NCBI GenBank assembly: GCA_963975425.1
Contig: CAXBGS010000010.1
Span: 186,001-250,000 of the forward strand
DNA from: CAXBGS01 sp963975425
Lineage (GTDB): Bacteria; Planctomycetota; Planctomycetia; Pirellulales; Pirellulaceae
Direction: 5' to 3'
Length of the DNA: 64,000 nucleotides
Within the stretch, counting starts at the first letter, position 1. Each line of letters begins with the position of its first letter. Below, in pieces: positions 26,148 to 35,651 of this stretch. Made by a program: the position numbers and the translations under genes. The notes beneath the pieces were generated by a model that saw only the letters and a program-made list of their open reading frames with translations, made no database searches and was not told the origin of the DNA.

Positions 26148-29100
26148 ATGCCACTGATCCCGCACCCGTTTTCGTCGAAATTCCGCTCTTCGAAAAACAA
26201 GACAACAACCGCGGCCAAACGCGGCCGTTTGCTCCTGGAAACGCTCGAGAAGCGACAATTACTGGCCGGCGACGTCGACCTGCTGGCGACCGAAACGACC
26301 TCCGATGCCGCCAATCAAGCTGGACCTGCCGCACAGTCGGGCCTGGCCGCCACCGGACAAGCCGAAGGCGAGCTGGTCAATGACTTGGTCCAATTTGCCA
26401 AGGACCTTGATGCCGCGGGTGTGCAGTTCTTTGGCGCGAACTGGTGCCCGGCGTGCACCCAACAGAAAGAGTTGTTCCAGGACGGCAGCCACTACTTGCC
26501 GTTTATCGAAGTCACCGGTCCGGACCGAACGCTGAACCAAATCGGCCAAGATGAAAACGTGACCGAGTTCCCGACTTGGGAATTTCCCGACGGCACACGT
26601 CTGACGGGCGTCGTTGATCTTGCCACGCTGAGTGCGCGGAGCAATGTTCCGATCCCGCAGGGAGAGGACCCGAGTTTTGTCGCCCTGGGAACCCAGACAG
26701 TCCAGATCGGTTCACCGTTGCACATCCCGATCGACGGGTACGATCCCGATGGTGGCCCACTGACCGTCACGATTTCGGGCGGGTCCGATTTAGTCGAAGC
26801 GTCCATTTTGACGGGTAACCGTTCGATCCGAATCGACATGGAAACCTATGGCGACATGGTGTTCGAATTGTTCGAACAACGCGCCCCGGTCGCCTCCGGC
26901 CGTGTCGCCGATTTGGCCGAAGACGGTTTTTACGACGGAATCATCTTTCACCGCATCGTCAACGAGTTCGTCATTCAAGCCGGCGATCCGACCGGTACGG
27001 GCACCAGCGGGTCGAACCTGGGAACATTCGATGATGATTTTCACCCCGACCTACAGCACAACCGGACCGGCGTTCTTTCGTTTGCAAAGGCGGGCGACGA
27101 CACCAACAATTCGCAGTTTTTCGTGACCGAAGTCCCGACCAGATTTCTGGATTTCAACCACAGCGTGTTCGGACAACTCGTTGAGGGCGATGACGTTCGC
27201 GAAGCGATCAGCAACCACGAAACGAGCACGAACGGTCAACCGACGACGCCGATCCGGATCGAATCCATCGACGTCTTCAATGACACCGAGAACTCGGTGT
27301 TGTTCTTGAAACCGACGGGCAACGGCACCGGTTCGACAACGCTCACGGTGACGATTCGTGACCAAGATGGCAACGAGTTTAGCGAGGCGATCCAAGTCGA
27401 CGTCGTTGCGGATACTGTCGACAGCCAACCGTTCCTGAACCCCATCAATGTCCCGGCAAGTTTTTCAAATAGTGCACCGGCGCAGATTCAACTATCCAGC
27501 ATCGACGTGGAAGGTGACCCGGTGACGTATACCGCGACACAACAAACGTCGCTGCAAGATGCAACCGTATCGATCAACGCGGACACCGGCGTATTGACGG
27601 TCACACCCGACAGCGGTTTCGTGGGTGATGTTGATGTCTTGGTCGGCGTCCAGCGTCGTGTCAGTGACGGGTCGGGCGACTTTGATTCCCAGCGCATCAC
27701 GGTCACTTTTGCATCGATTGCCGTTCCAAACGATTTGGATCTCTTGTCCACAAGCGATACGGGCATCAGCGATTCGGACAACATCACCAACGCCGGGTCG
27801 TTGACGTTCACGGTCTCGGGCGTGACCGACGGCGCAACCGTCGAAATCATCAATACCAACGGCGGCGCAGTGATCGGCACGGGCATCGCATCGGGCGATT
27901 CGATCAACATCACGACAACGAACATTGCCGCACTGGGCAACGGCACCTACTCACTAGCGGCTCGACAACGTGTCAACGGCCAAACCAGCAGCATCGGTTC
28001 GATACTAAATTTGGTCTACGACACTGTCGGGCCCGCGTCGGTGACTAATTCAGCCGCGACACAGGCAAACGTCGACACGCCCTTTGAAACGAACTTGATC
28101 AGCGCCGAAGAGGGCAGCGGGTTTACGTATGCTCTCACCGCGTCGCCCAATGGAGCAAGCATTGATGCGAGTTCCGGTTTGATCACGTGGACCCCCACGT
28201 CTCAACAGCTGGGTACCAACTTGTTCTCGCTGCTGTTGACCGATGCCGCAGGGAATACTCGCAGCGAATCATTCAACGTCGAAGTCGCGGGTGATCCGCT
28301 GGCTCGGATCAAACTGGAACTGGTGGATGCATCGGGCAATGAGATTTCATCGGTCAATGTTGGAGACGAGTTCTTCTTGCGGATGATCGGCGTGGATGAG
28401 CGGGGAACATTCGATCGGCGCGGCGTGTTTGCGGCTTTCGCGGACATCCTGTTCGACAGTGATCTGGTGCGCATCGTTCCGGGTTCGTCGGTTGAATACG
28501 ACTCAGACTTTCCTCTTCAGCAGACGGGCAGTTTCTCAGCCGGGCTGGTCGATGAATTGGGCGCAGCGACCGACCGACTATCGCCATCCAACGAAGCGGA
28601 AACCTTGATCGCGACGGTGCGTTTAGAAGCCATTGCAACGGGCTCGGTGAATATCCGCAGCGAGCCAGCCGACGCCAGCAGCAGCGAAGTCTTGCTGTAT
28701 GGCAACGACGATCAAATTCCCGCGTCCAGTGTCGCCTATGACAGTGTCAGCTTGGCAATCGGTCAAACGTTCACCGTTGGCGACGATACATTCACGGTCG
28801 CCGAAGATAGCGGCTCGACGACCTTGGACGTGCTGGCCAATGACCAAGTCGTGGTCGGTTCGGACACGCTTTCGGTTGTCGCCGTTACCCAGCCCGCCAC
28901 CGGCGGAACGGTCACGCTTGACGGCGGTGTGGTATCCTTCACCCCGTCGGCCAACGCAAACGGCACGGTCAGCTTTACGTACACGGTTAGCGACACCAAT
29001 GGTGCCCAAGACACGGGCAGCGTGGTGGTCACGGTCACGCCCGTGAACGACCCGCCAACGGCCAACAATGATCAATTCACCGTCGACGCGAATTCGACCA

Positions 29101-30977
29101 ACAACACACTTGACGTCTTGGCCAACGATTCGTCGAGCCCCGACTCGGGCGAGACCCTGATCGTGGGCTCGATCACCAGCAGCGCCGCCGGAGCCACCGT
29201 GACTCGCGCCGGTGACTCGCGCTCGATCATCTACACGCCAGCGGCGGGCTTTACCGGAACCGACACGATCACCTACGCGGTCAGTGACGGGTCGCTCGTC
29301 AGCACCGCGCAGGTCACCATCACGGTCGTTTCGCCAGATGCGCCACCGACCGCGGTCGACGATGCCTTTACATTGACCGAAGATAGTTCCGAAGCCGCGT
29401 TCGACGTGCTCGCCAATGACACGCAAGACGTGGACGGACAAACGTTCCAGCTGGAAAGTGTCGGCATTCCTGATCAAGGCGGTTCGGTTCGTATCAGCAC
29501 CGATGGGACTCAATTCTTCTACACGCCCGCCGCTGATTTCGCCGGTACCGAAGAAGTGACTTACACGATCCGCGACTCGGGTGGTGGGCTCGCGTCGGCT
29601 GTCGTAACGTTCACCGTCACGGGCGTGAATGACCCACCACCGGCCGGCAATCTCTCTGTCAGCGTCTCTCGTGGGACAACGGAAAGCTTGATCGTCTCGT
29701 TGGCCGCATTGCCGGCCAACGTGGATGCATCGGAAACACTGACTTTCACAAGCATCTCGACACCAACGGCGGGCGGTACCGCCCGCATCGCAACGGACAA
29801 CGGCGCGATCCTTTACACGCCGCCGGCATCCACATTTACGGGGACCGATACGCTGACCTACACCGTGTCGGATGGTTCTGGATTGACCAGCACCGGCACG
29901 ATCACCGTTACCGTCGCCGACTTGACACCTCGCGACCTGTTGTTGACTTATGGGATTGCAACGGGGCGAATCGACGGCATCCGCTTGGTCGGCAACGACT
30001 CCGTTGGCACGGCCGTGGATGTCTACGCTTCCTACACCAACGATGTTCCGGTGTTTGATGCTGTCTTGCCGGGTGAGTACTCGATCGAGATTCCTGCCGT
30101 CCCGTTCTTGCTGAATGCCGAAGTACCGAAAACGATTACGGTGACCAGCAATCCGGAAGACGGCGACATGACGATCGATACAGGCATCGGACGCCTGCGA
30201 CCCGAATTCATTTCGATACGCGACTGGCTGGGATCGACACCGCGCAAGTCGCTGCTGGTCGCAGTCGAGCCGGGCAGTACCAGCTCGCTGTTGATTCCTT
30301 CGGAATCGGCCGACGCGATCACGGATGCACAAGTCGAATTGGACGCAGCCGGCCAGAACCTGACGATTCGCGGCAAGAATGCGGCCGGGAATGACGTCGA
30401 AGCGACCGTCCCCGCCATCAACGACTCTCGCGTCCAGAGCCGCGGCAGCAGTGGTGACGCGTTGTTGCTAAAGGTCAACCTGGAAGACGACGTGATCGCG
30501 TTCACGGAAGTCACAGCCACGGCGGCCAGCGCATCGACGGCCGAAGGCGAGCAAGCGGCCGAGAGCTTCTCGGCGGCCGACGCAGCCTCATCATCGCTGA
30601 CCGTTGGCGAGACCGCTGCGGAAGGCGAATCGGTGGCAACCGCAGCGGTAACGATGGCAGATGTTTTCGTGCCCGATGCGAACGCGGTTCACGGCGATGA
30701 CGGCACTCAATCGAGTTCTCTATCGCTGCCGTTGGCCTCGGAAAATGACGCTTCCAACGTCGATATGAAGGGTGAAACGGAGATTTTGTCGGAAATCAGC
30801 TCGATTTCGGCTGAAAGTCCTGAGATCACCCCGTTGTCCGCTGATGACGCGATGCAGGACGTTTCACCGCGACTTCGCTTGATTGCTTCGGGGGGCGACG
30901 TGGTTGCCGAATCGGGCCATCAGACGAGCATTGACGAAGCGGCCGTGGACGCAATTCTGACGAGCGAATTGCCCTAA
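26148..30977 (+). CDS. Giant surface protein with thioredoxin-like, cyclophilin and cadherin/tandem-95 domains
   Basis: The 1,609-residue product begins with LLLETLEKRQLLAG, an N-terminal motif typical of large planctomycete surface proteins. In order it shows a thioredoxin-like segment with WCPAC (W99, C100, C103), then a cyclophilin-type prolyl isomerase domain (about 225-378; FHRIVNEFVIQAGD, GVLSFAKAGDDTNNSQFFVT, HSVFGQLVEGDDV). These are followed by an Ig-like/He_PIG region (about 633-715), a cohesin-like beta domain (about 716-875), and repeated cadherin-like tandem-95/VCBS modules (about 875-1300; VLANDxxxxD and FTGTDTxTYxVSDG patterns). The tail is Ala/Ser/Glu-rich. Folding-helper domains fused to an adhesive stalk suggest a surface-located foldase or matrix protein. 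The substrate is unknown. Confidence 0.82.
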   Translation: MPLIPHPFSSKFRSSKNKTTTAAKRGRLLLETLEKRQLLAGDVDLLATETTSDAANQAGPAAQSGLAATGQAEGELVNDLVQFAKDLDAAGVQFFGANWCPACTQQKELFQDGSHYLPFIEVTGPDRTLNQIGQDENVTEFPTWEFPDGTRLTGVVDLATLSARSNVPIPQGEDPSFVALGTQTVQIGSPLHIPIDGYDPDGGPLTVTISGGSDLVEASILTGNRSIRIDMETYGDMVFELFEQRAPVASGRVADLAEDGFYDGIIFHRIVNEFVIQAGDPTGTGTSGSNLGTFDDDFHPDLQHNRTGVLSFAKAGDDTNNSQFFVTEVPTRFLDFNHSVFGQLVEGDDVREAISNHETSTNGQPTTPIRIESIDVFNDTENSVLFLKPTGNGTGSTTLTVTIRDQDGNEFSEAIQVDVVADTVDSQPFLNPINVPASFSNSAPAQIQLSSIDVEGDPVTYTATQQTSLQDATVSINADTGVLTVTPDSGFVGDVDVLVGVQRRVSDGSGDFDSQRITVTFASIAVPNDLDLLSTSDTGISDSDNITNAGSLTFTVSGVTDGATVEIINTNGGAVIGTGIASGDSINITTTNIAALGNGTYSLAARQRVNGQTSSIGSILNLVYDTVGPASVTNSAATQANVDTPFETNLISAEEGSGFTYALTASPNGASIDASSGLITWTPTSQQLGTNLFSLLLTDAAGNTRSESFNVEVAGDPLARIKLELVDASGNEISSVNVGDEFFLRMIGVDERGTFDRRGVFAAFADILFDSDLVRIVPGSSVEYDSDFPLQQTGSFSAGLVDELGAATDRLSPSNEAETLIATVRLEAIATGSVNIRSEPADASSSEVLLYGNDDQIPASSVAYDSVSLAIGQTFTVGDDTFTVAEDSGSTTLDVLANDQVVVGSDTLSVVAVTQPATGGTVTLDGGVVSFTPSANANGTVSFTYTVSDTNGAQDTGSVVVTVTPVNDPPTANNDQFTVDANSTNNTLDVLANDSSSPDSGETLIVGSITSSAAGATVTRAGDSRSIIYTPAAGFTGTDTITYAVSDGSLVSTAQVTITVVSPDAPPTAVDDAFTLTEDSSEAAFDVLANDTQDVDGQTFQLESVGIPDQGGSVRISTDGTQFFYTPAADFAGTEEVTYTIRDSGGGLASAVVTFTVTGVNDPPPAGNLSVSVSRGTTESLIVSLAALPANVDASETLTFTSISTPTAGGTARIATDNGAILYTPPASTFTGTDTLTYTVSDGSGLTSTGTITVTVADLTPRDLLLTYGIATGRIDGIRLVGNDSVGTAVDVYASYTNDVPVFDAVLPGEYSIEIPAVPFLLNAEVPKTITVTSNPEDGDMTIDTGIGRLRPEFISIRDWLGSTPRKSLLVAVEPGSTSSLLIPSESADAITDAQVELDAAGQNLTIRGKNAAGNDVEATVPAINDSRVQSRGSSGDALLLKVNLEDDVIAFTEVTATAASASTAEGEQAAESFSAADAASSSLTVGETAAEGESVATAAVTMADVFVPDANAVHGDDGTQSSSLSLPLASENDASNVDMKGETEILSEISSISAESPEITPLSADDAMQDVSPRLRLIASGGDVVAESGHQTSIDEAAVDAILTSELP

Positions 30978-31008
30978 ACACGGGGTTTTTCGCGTTTTCC
31001 TGAGCGAC

Positions 31009-31050
31009 GACCGCCTTTCTCGGCCCAACTAAACCTGCTGTTTGGCGGTC
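31009..31050 (+). other. Inverted repeat GACCGCC...GGCGGTC
   Basis: A perfect 7-bp stem (31009-31015 with 31044-31050) encloses 28 bases that themselves contain AAAC-CTGCT-GTTT. It starts 32 bp after the giant gene's stop. It lacks a T-tract, so it may be a processing or protective hairpin, not an intrinsic terminator. Confidence 0.35.
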
Positions 31051-31140
31051 TCATGATTTCGCAAGGATGTATGCGATCGGGGACGCCGAAGGGGCCTTTG
31101 ATCAACGGATCTGTGCGGGGGCCGTTCGCCTCGAATCGAA

Positions 31141-31167
31141 AAAAACCCCGGAATTCGTTAGGTTTTT
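31141..31167. terminator. Possible bidirectional hairpin AAAAACC/GGTTTTT
   Basis: AAAAACC (31141-31147) can pair with GGTTTTT (31161-31167) around a 13-base loop. The T-run forms part of the stem and can serve either strand. The weak A-T stem makes this tentative. Confidence 0.3.
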
Positions 31168-31287
31168 CGCGAGAAGCCGGGTTGCATAGATCCACGGGCG
31201 AACATAACACTTTGGCCTAAGACACGACGTGGATTGTCGTATCCCGTTCACCATCATTTCAAAGACAAACAGAAAAGGTTCTCGCAA

Positions 31288-31605
31288 ATGGCTAAAGCCC
31301 CACTGAAAGCGCCTACAAAGACGCAGATTCTTGCGAACATCGCGGAAGAGACGGAGCTGTCGAAGAAGGACGTTGCCGCTGTTTTCGATGCCCTGACGAA
31401 CGAAATCGCTAAGGCACTCGACAAGAACGGCCCAGGGCAATTCGCGATTCCCGGGCTGTGCAAGATCGTCAAGAAGGACGTTCCTGCGAAGCCAAAGCGT
31501 AAGGGACGCAACCCTGCCGACGGCACGGAAATCTGGCTGAAGCCAAAACCGGCCAGCAAAAAGCTGACGATTCGTCCGCTGAAGGGCCTGAAGGAAATGA
31601 TCTAA
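31288..31605 (+). CDS. HU/IHF-family DNA-binding protein
   Basis: The ATG at 31288 follows GAAAAGG and gives a 105-residue basic protein; the frame opens earlier at 31234. TKTQILANIAEETELSKKDV and AVFDALTNEIAKAL match the HU dimerisation helices, PGQFAIPGLCKIVKKDVP the beta region, and KGRNPADGTEIWLKPKPASK the DNA-binding arm (NPxTG-like NPADG). It would bend and compact DNA in the nucleoid. The tail (KLTIRPLKGLKEMI) is somewhat longer than in classic HU, a common planctomycete variation. Confidence 0.88.
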   Translation: MAKAPLKAPTKTQILANIAEETELSKKDVAAVFDALTNEIAKALDKNGPGQFAIPGLCKIVKKDVPAKPKRKGRNPADGTEIWLKPKPASKKLTIRPLKGLKEMI

Positions 31606-32142
31606 GACCGTTCGCGGTTCTCGATCTTTTCATCAGCCAGTTCGACCGCCGGCCCATCGTCCCCCGTGGCGCCGCCAGCAAGTCGATACTACTGAACGCA
31701 GCTTGACGACTCGGGTTGCCACAAGTTCAAATTCGGATTGGATGCGACACCTCGAAGCCACAACAATCCTTCTCGCCGAAGCGGCCTGTATCCCTTGCAG
31801 GTCGCTTCGGTTCTTTTCCCACCAGCAGCGCCTCATCGCAGCCTGACGAAAGTCGCCTCGCAGCCATCTTACGCGGCCCACAATCATCCTGCGGCCCTGC
31901 TCATCACGCGGCCCTGCTCGCTCGATGTTGCTGATCAGGATACATCACTGATCTGGCTGCATCACTGATCAGGCCACGACTCTGTTCGGGCCACGACACT
32001 GTTCAGGCCACGACAGTGTTCGGGCCACCCAATGGGCCCACGCGCAAACACTACTCCGTGATCGACGAGATGCGTTGCGCATCGACGCAATGGGTCGATA
32101 CGCAATATGCGATGAAACCGGATTCAATGATGCGATCCCGGG
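31606..32142. other. 537-bp convergent gap between the HU-like gene and fliM
   Basis: The short open frames here lack recognisable products and good starts. The region is marked by repeats: GCATCACTGATC-like copies near 31940-31970 and the 17-bp tandem block at 31972-32029. No terminator with a T-tract was identified. Confidence 0.45.
31972..32029. repeat. 17-bp tandem repeat, three units plus a partial
   Basis: Units GGCCACGACTCTGTTCG, GGCCACGACACTGTTCA and GGCCACGACAGTGTTCG lie at 31972-31988, 31989-32005 and 32006-32022, followed by a GGCCACC remnant. A related degenerate motif, ACATCACTGATCTGGCTGC, precedes them. Confidence 0.8.
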
Positions 32143-33243
32143 TTACGTGCCGGTGGCGGCCTCTTCCGCGGGCGGAGACGCGACCTTGTCGATGAAGGCT
32201 TCGATCTTGACCGCCTTTTTGCCTTTGAATGCTCCGGCGCTGGCACTGAATTTTGGCACGTCTTGAACGGCCAACTCGAGCGGATCATTGACTTCTTGTT
32301 CGGTCGTGATGACGTCACCGACGGACAAGTCCAACAAGTCGCCTGTCATGATCTTTGAACGGGCAAGCGTGACCACGACATCGATCAGCGCACGATCGAC
32401 GTTTTGACTGATTTTGTGTTTCGTGATCGCGGTCGGTTTCCCCTTGCCGTATCCCACCCAACCGTTGCGAGAGAGTTTGGTATTGAACGCTTCGATGGTG
32501 TTAAACGGCACACACAGATTCATCATGCCGCGGTTCTTTCCCAACATGATTTCAAAGCCAACCAAGATCACGACTTCGTTGGGTGGCACGATCTGAACGA
32601 GTTGGGGGTTGCTTTCGATGTTGTCAATTTCAGGGTCAAGCTCGACAATGTTTTCCCAAGCGCTCTTGAGATGTTTCAAGAACTGTTCGACGACGCGAGA
32701 CATCAAGCGGGTTTCGATTTCCGTCAACGGACGGCGGATCGAATCGGTGGGCTGAGGGTCACCGCCCAACATGCGGTCGATCACCGCATAGGATAGTGCG
32801 GGCGCGACATCCAGAATCCAGTGCCCTTCCAAGGGCTTGGGGTTCAGCACGGTAAAGCAACTCGGGTTGTCCAGACTGAAGACAAACTCGCTGTACGTCA
32901 ATTGATCGACGCTCAACAGCTTGACTTCGATCATCGTCCGCAGCATGCCGGAAATCGACGCCCCGAAATTTCGTGCGAGGGCTTCGTGCAGCGAATGAAT
33001 CGCTCGCATTTGGTCTTTGCCGACTCGCTCGGGCCGTTTGAAATCGTAGGCCGTCACGCGGGCATTTCCGGTGCCGGCAAACCCTGACCCGGCGGCACGT
33101 CCGCTGACGGCTGGACTGCTTTCGCTGGAAAATTTGGGCGGCCCTGCTGGTTTGGTCGCCGGCGCGCCGTCGACCGTCTCCATCGCCTTTAGCAGGCTTT
33201 CGACTTGATTCTGGCTTAGCGATTCTTCTTCGGACATATCCAT
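32143..33243 (-). CDS. fliM: Flagellar motor switch protein FliM
   Basis: FliM links CheY-P binding to rotor switching in the C ring. The N terminus has LSQNQVESLLKAM, equivalent to the CheY-binding EIDALL motif, then a Pro/Ser-rich linker. The middle domain has YDFKRPERVGKDQMRAIHSL, LTYSEFVFSLDNPSCF and LDVAPALSYAVIDRMLGG, and the C-terminal SpoA domain includes VVVTLARSKIMTGDLLDLSVGDVI. The length is 366 residues. The second ATG (33237) has better spacing from AAGGA than the first and may be the real start. No flagellar neighbour is adjacent. Confidence 0.93.
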   Translation of the reverse strand: MDMSEEESLSQNQVESLLKAMETVDGAPATKPAGPPKFSSESSPAVSGRAAGSGFAGTGNARVTAYDFKRPERVGKDQMRAIHSLHEALARNFGASISGMLRTMIEVKLLSVDQLTYSEFVFSLDNPSCFTVLNPKPLEGHWILDVAPALSYAVIDRMLGGDPQPTDSIRRPLTEIETRLMSRVVEQFLKHLKSAWENIVELDPEIDNIESNPQLVQIVPPNEVVILVGFEIMLGKNRGMMNLCVPFNTIEAFNTKLSRNGWVGYGKGKPTAITKHKISQNVDRALIDVVVTLARSKIMTGDLLDLSVGDVITTEQEVNDPLELAVQDVPKFSASAGAFKGKKAVKIEAFIDKVASPPAEEAATGT

Positions 33244-33307
33244 TCGTCCTTGTTTGAACTTCCCTGTTCAACGGCACAATTGCCGTCAATATCGTATCCG
33301 TGTTTCC

Positions 33308-34585
33308 CTACTCGCGAATCTGACCATCGCCGCGAACGATGTACTTGTAACTCGTCAGCTCACGCAGACCGCATGGTCCACGGGCGTGGAACTTATCGGT
33401 CGAGATTCCGATCTCGGCACCTAATCCGAACACACCGCCATCGTTAAAGCGAGTGCTCGCGTTGACCATGACGGCCGAACTGTCCACCAGCGTCGTGAAC
33501 TGATCGGCGGCTCGCAGATCGCTGGTGATGATCGCATCGGTATGATGCGAGCCGTATCGATTGATGTGCCTTGCCGCTTGCGACAATGAGTCGACGATGG
33601 CGACGCTGATCGTCGGCCCCAAATATTCCGTCGACCAATCATCTTCGGTGGCCGGCAACGCCTGATCCACCAAGGCCGCCGCCTGATCGTCTGCACGAAT
33701 TTCAACGCCGCGTGAGATCAACCGAGCCGCGATTGCCGGAAGCGCCTGAGCGGCAATGTCGCGATGAACCAACAGTGATTCACACGCATTGCAAACGCCC
33801 ATTCGCTGGCACTTTGCGTTCTCAATCACTTTGACCGCCATGTCGACGTCGGCCGATTCGTCCACATAAATGTGGCAGTTACCGTCATAATGCTTGATGA
33901 CCGGCATGGTCGCGTTCTCTGACACACGCCGGATCAGACTTTCACCGCCGCGAGGAATGGTGACGTCGATCAATTCGCCAAGGCTTAGGAACTCACCCAC
34001 CGCGGCACGATCGGTGGTCTGGACCAGCTGTACCGCGTGTTCGGGAATGCCGACGCGTTTGCCCGTTTCATGCAACACGTCCACGATAGCACGACTGCTA
34101 TGGATTGCCTCTTTGCCGCCGCGCAGGATGACGGCGTTTCCGCTCTTGACGCAAATGCCAGCGGCATCCGCGGTCACGTTCGGGCGACTTTCGTAGATAA
34201 AAAAGACCACGCCCAGGGGGACTCGACGCTTGAGGATTTGCAGGCCGCCCGGACGAGTAAATCCGTCCATCACCTCGCCGACCGGATCGGGCAACATGGC
34301 AATCTCGCGCAGCGCGCCCGCGATACCCTCGATTCGTGATCGGTCCAGCCGCAAACGATCGACACCCGCGTCGGTCAATCCGAAGCCCGGGGCGGCATCT
34401 AAGTCTTTCGCGTTGGCGGCGATAATCCGGTCCACCGCATCGACCAGTGCGTCGGCCGACTCGCTTAACCATTGATTTTTGATCTGCGAATCAAGTGAAG
34501 CGAGCGTGTAGGAGGCTTCTTTGGCGTTCTCTGCCGTCTGGCGACAGTATTCTGCGATTTCGGTGCTGCTGAGGGTCGAAGACAT
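33308..34585 (-). CDS. proA: Glutamate-5-semialdehyde dehydrogenase
   Basis: ProA reduces gamma-glutamyl phosphate to glutamate semialdehyde in proline biosynthesis. The 425-residue aldehyde-dehydrogenase-fold protein has RVPLGVVFFIYESRPNVTAD, SGNAVILRGGKEA, DVTIPRGGESLI, the catalytic Cys in CNACESLLVH, and EIGISTDKFHARGPCGLREL at the end, all diagnostic. No proB lies nearby. It starts at 34585 and is divergent from the YmdB-like gene. Confidence 0.95.
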   Translation of the reverse strand: MSSTLSSTEIAEYCRQTAENAKEASYTLASLDSQIKNQWLSESADALVDAVDRIIAANAKDLDAAPGFGLTDAGVDRLRLDRSRIEGIAGALREIAMLPDPVGEVMDGFTRPGGLQILKRRVPLGVVFFIYESRPNVTADAAGICVKSGNAVILRGGKEAIHSSRAIVDVLHETGKRVGIPEHAVQLVQTTDRAAVGEFLSLGELIDVTIPRGGESLIRRVSENATMPVIKHYDGNCHIYVDESADVDMAVKVIENAKCQRMGVCNACESLLVHRDIAAQALPAIAARLISRGVEIRADDQAAALVDQALPATEDDWSTEYLGPTISVAIVDSLSQAARHINRYGSHHTDAIITSDLRAADQFTTLVDSSAVMVNASTRFNDGGVFGLGAEIGISTDKFHARGPCGLRELTSYKYIVRGDGQIRE

Positions 34586-34680
34586 GGACAGGGTGTGAAA
34601 CCAGGCAATTTTGGGAAACTAATGATCGGCTGCCGATTCTCGACAATGCTCCCCGGCGGGTCAACGTCGATCGTGGCGGA

Positions 34681-34709
34681 TTGCGCGGCGAGCGCCACTG
34701 GCCTATGAT
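34681..34709 (+). promoter_or_regulatory. Candidate sigma-70-like promoter for the YmdB-like gene
   Basis: TTGCGC (34681-34686) and TATGAT (34704-34709) are separated by exactly 17 bp and face the plus-strand gene starting at 34787. The -10 differs from consensus at one base. Transcription would start near 34716, giving a leader of about 70 nt. Confidence 0.45.
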
Positions 34710-34786
34710 AGCTATTCGGCCACCGTCACGGACAAAACCCTTGCCCGCTGATGAATCGTCCCAACCGTTGATGATTGACCCGGCGA

Positions 34787-35566
34787 ATGCGAATCCTTTT
34801 TCTCGGCGATATCGTTGGCAAACCGGGCTACTCTGCCGTCTTAAAACTGGCCGGTGATCTGAAGACGGATCATCGATTGGACGCGATTGTCGCCAATGCC
34901 GAGAACGCATCGGACGGGTCCGGCATGATGCCCCGCCAATTCAATCGCTTGATGGAAGCTGGCGTCGACGCGGTAACGATGGGCGACCACCTATACAAGC
35001 GACGCGAAATCATCGCGATCCTGGAAAAAAGCGAGCGGATCGTCAAACCCGCCAATTTCCCTGCGGATGCGTCTGGACGGACGTGGACGATCATCCCGAC
35101 GAAAAGCGGTGAGCCCCTGGCCATCGTTTCGCTGCTCGGTCGCGTGTTCATGCGGCCGGTGGATTGCCCGTTTAGCGCGGCCGACAAAGTGCTTGCTGAA
35201 ATCGGCGACAGAGCCAAGCATATCCTGGTCGACGTGCACGCCGAGGCAACCAGCGACAAACAGACGATCGCTCACTATCTGGACGGACGCGTGACGGCGG
35301 TGCTGGGGACCCACACACACGTGCCCACTGCGGACGCGAGAATCCTGAGGGGCGGAACGGCGTTCCAGTGCGATGTCGGGATGTGCGGCCCGTACGACAG
35401 CATCATTGGTCGCGATATCCATCGCGTGACCGAGACGACACGCACGTTTGAGCCGAGTCACTTTCACGTCGCGACCGGCGACACCAAACTGTGCGGAGCC
35501 ATCGTCGAATCCGGCGAGGATGGTCGCGCGACGTCGATCAAGCGTTTCGAACTGGATGTGCAGTAA
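34787..35566 (+). CDS. YmdB-like metallophosphoesterase
   Basis: This 259-residue protein (ATG at 34787; a TTG lies four codons upstream) matches the YmdB/TIGR00282 family of calcineurin-like phosphodiesterases that act on cyclic nucleotides in Bacillus and work with RNase Y. Metal-ligand motifs are FLGDIVGKPG, NAENASDGSGM, VDVHAEATSDK and GTHTHVPTAD. The GNH motif reads GDHLYKRREI, so the usual Asn is Asp. RNase Y is encoded in the same window but 25 kb away. Stop codons of this gene and scpB face each other across 85 bp. Confidence 0.85.
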   Translation: MRILFLGDIVGKPGYSAVLKLAGDLKTDHRLDAIVANAENASDGSGMMPRQFNRLMEAGVDAVTMGDHLYKRREIIAILEKSERIVKPANFPADASGRTWTIIPTKSGEPLAIVSLLGRVFMRPVDCPFSAADKVLAEIGDRAKHILVDVHAEATSDKQTIAHYLDGRVTAVLGTHTHVPTADARILRGGTAFQCDVGMCGPYDSIIGRDIHRVTETTRTFEPSHFHVATGDTKLCGAIVESGEDGRATSIKRFELDVQ

Positions 35567-35567
35567 C

Positions 35568-35607
35568 CCGTTGCAATGGCCGGTTAAAATTGCCCGTTGA
35601 AATAGCC
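35568..35607. repeat. Weak 13-bp repeats after the YmdB-like gene
   Basis: CCGTTGCAATGGC, CGGTTAAAATTGC and CCGTTGAAATAGC lie head to tail directly after the stop codon. Similarity between units is modest, so they could be chance. Confidence 0.4.
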
Positions 35608-35651
35608 AGCCCGAATGCGGAACCGGATCGCTGTTTCCGCAGTTCCTGTGG

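Larger units (their letters stand above)
30978..31287. other. 310-bp gap before the HU-like gene
   Basis: This region contains two inverted repeats, listed separately, and no credible gene. A transcript end for the giant gene and a promoter for the HU-like gene are both expected here. Confidence 0.4.

Noticed and set aside
28623..30332. Long minus-strand frame opposite the giant surface protein, starting MCIRDR
   Set aside because: It is an antisense shadow: the plus strand encodes clear cyclophilin and cadherin-type domains. MCIRDR resembles a known artefact string but here arises by chance from a TTG codon.
31234..31287. Upstream start for the HU-like protein
   Set aside because: It adds 18 residues absent from HU proteins; the ATG at 31288 has a better ribosome-binding site.
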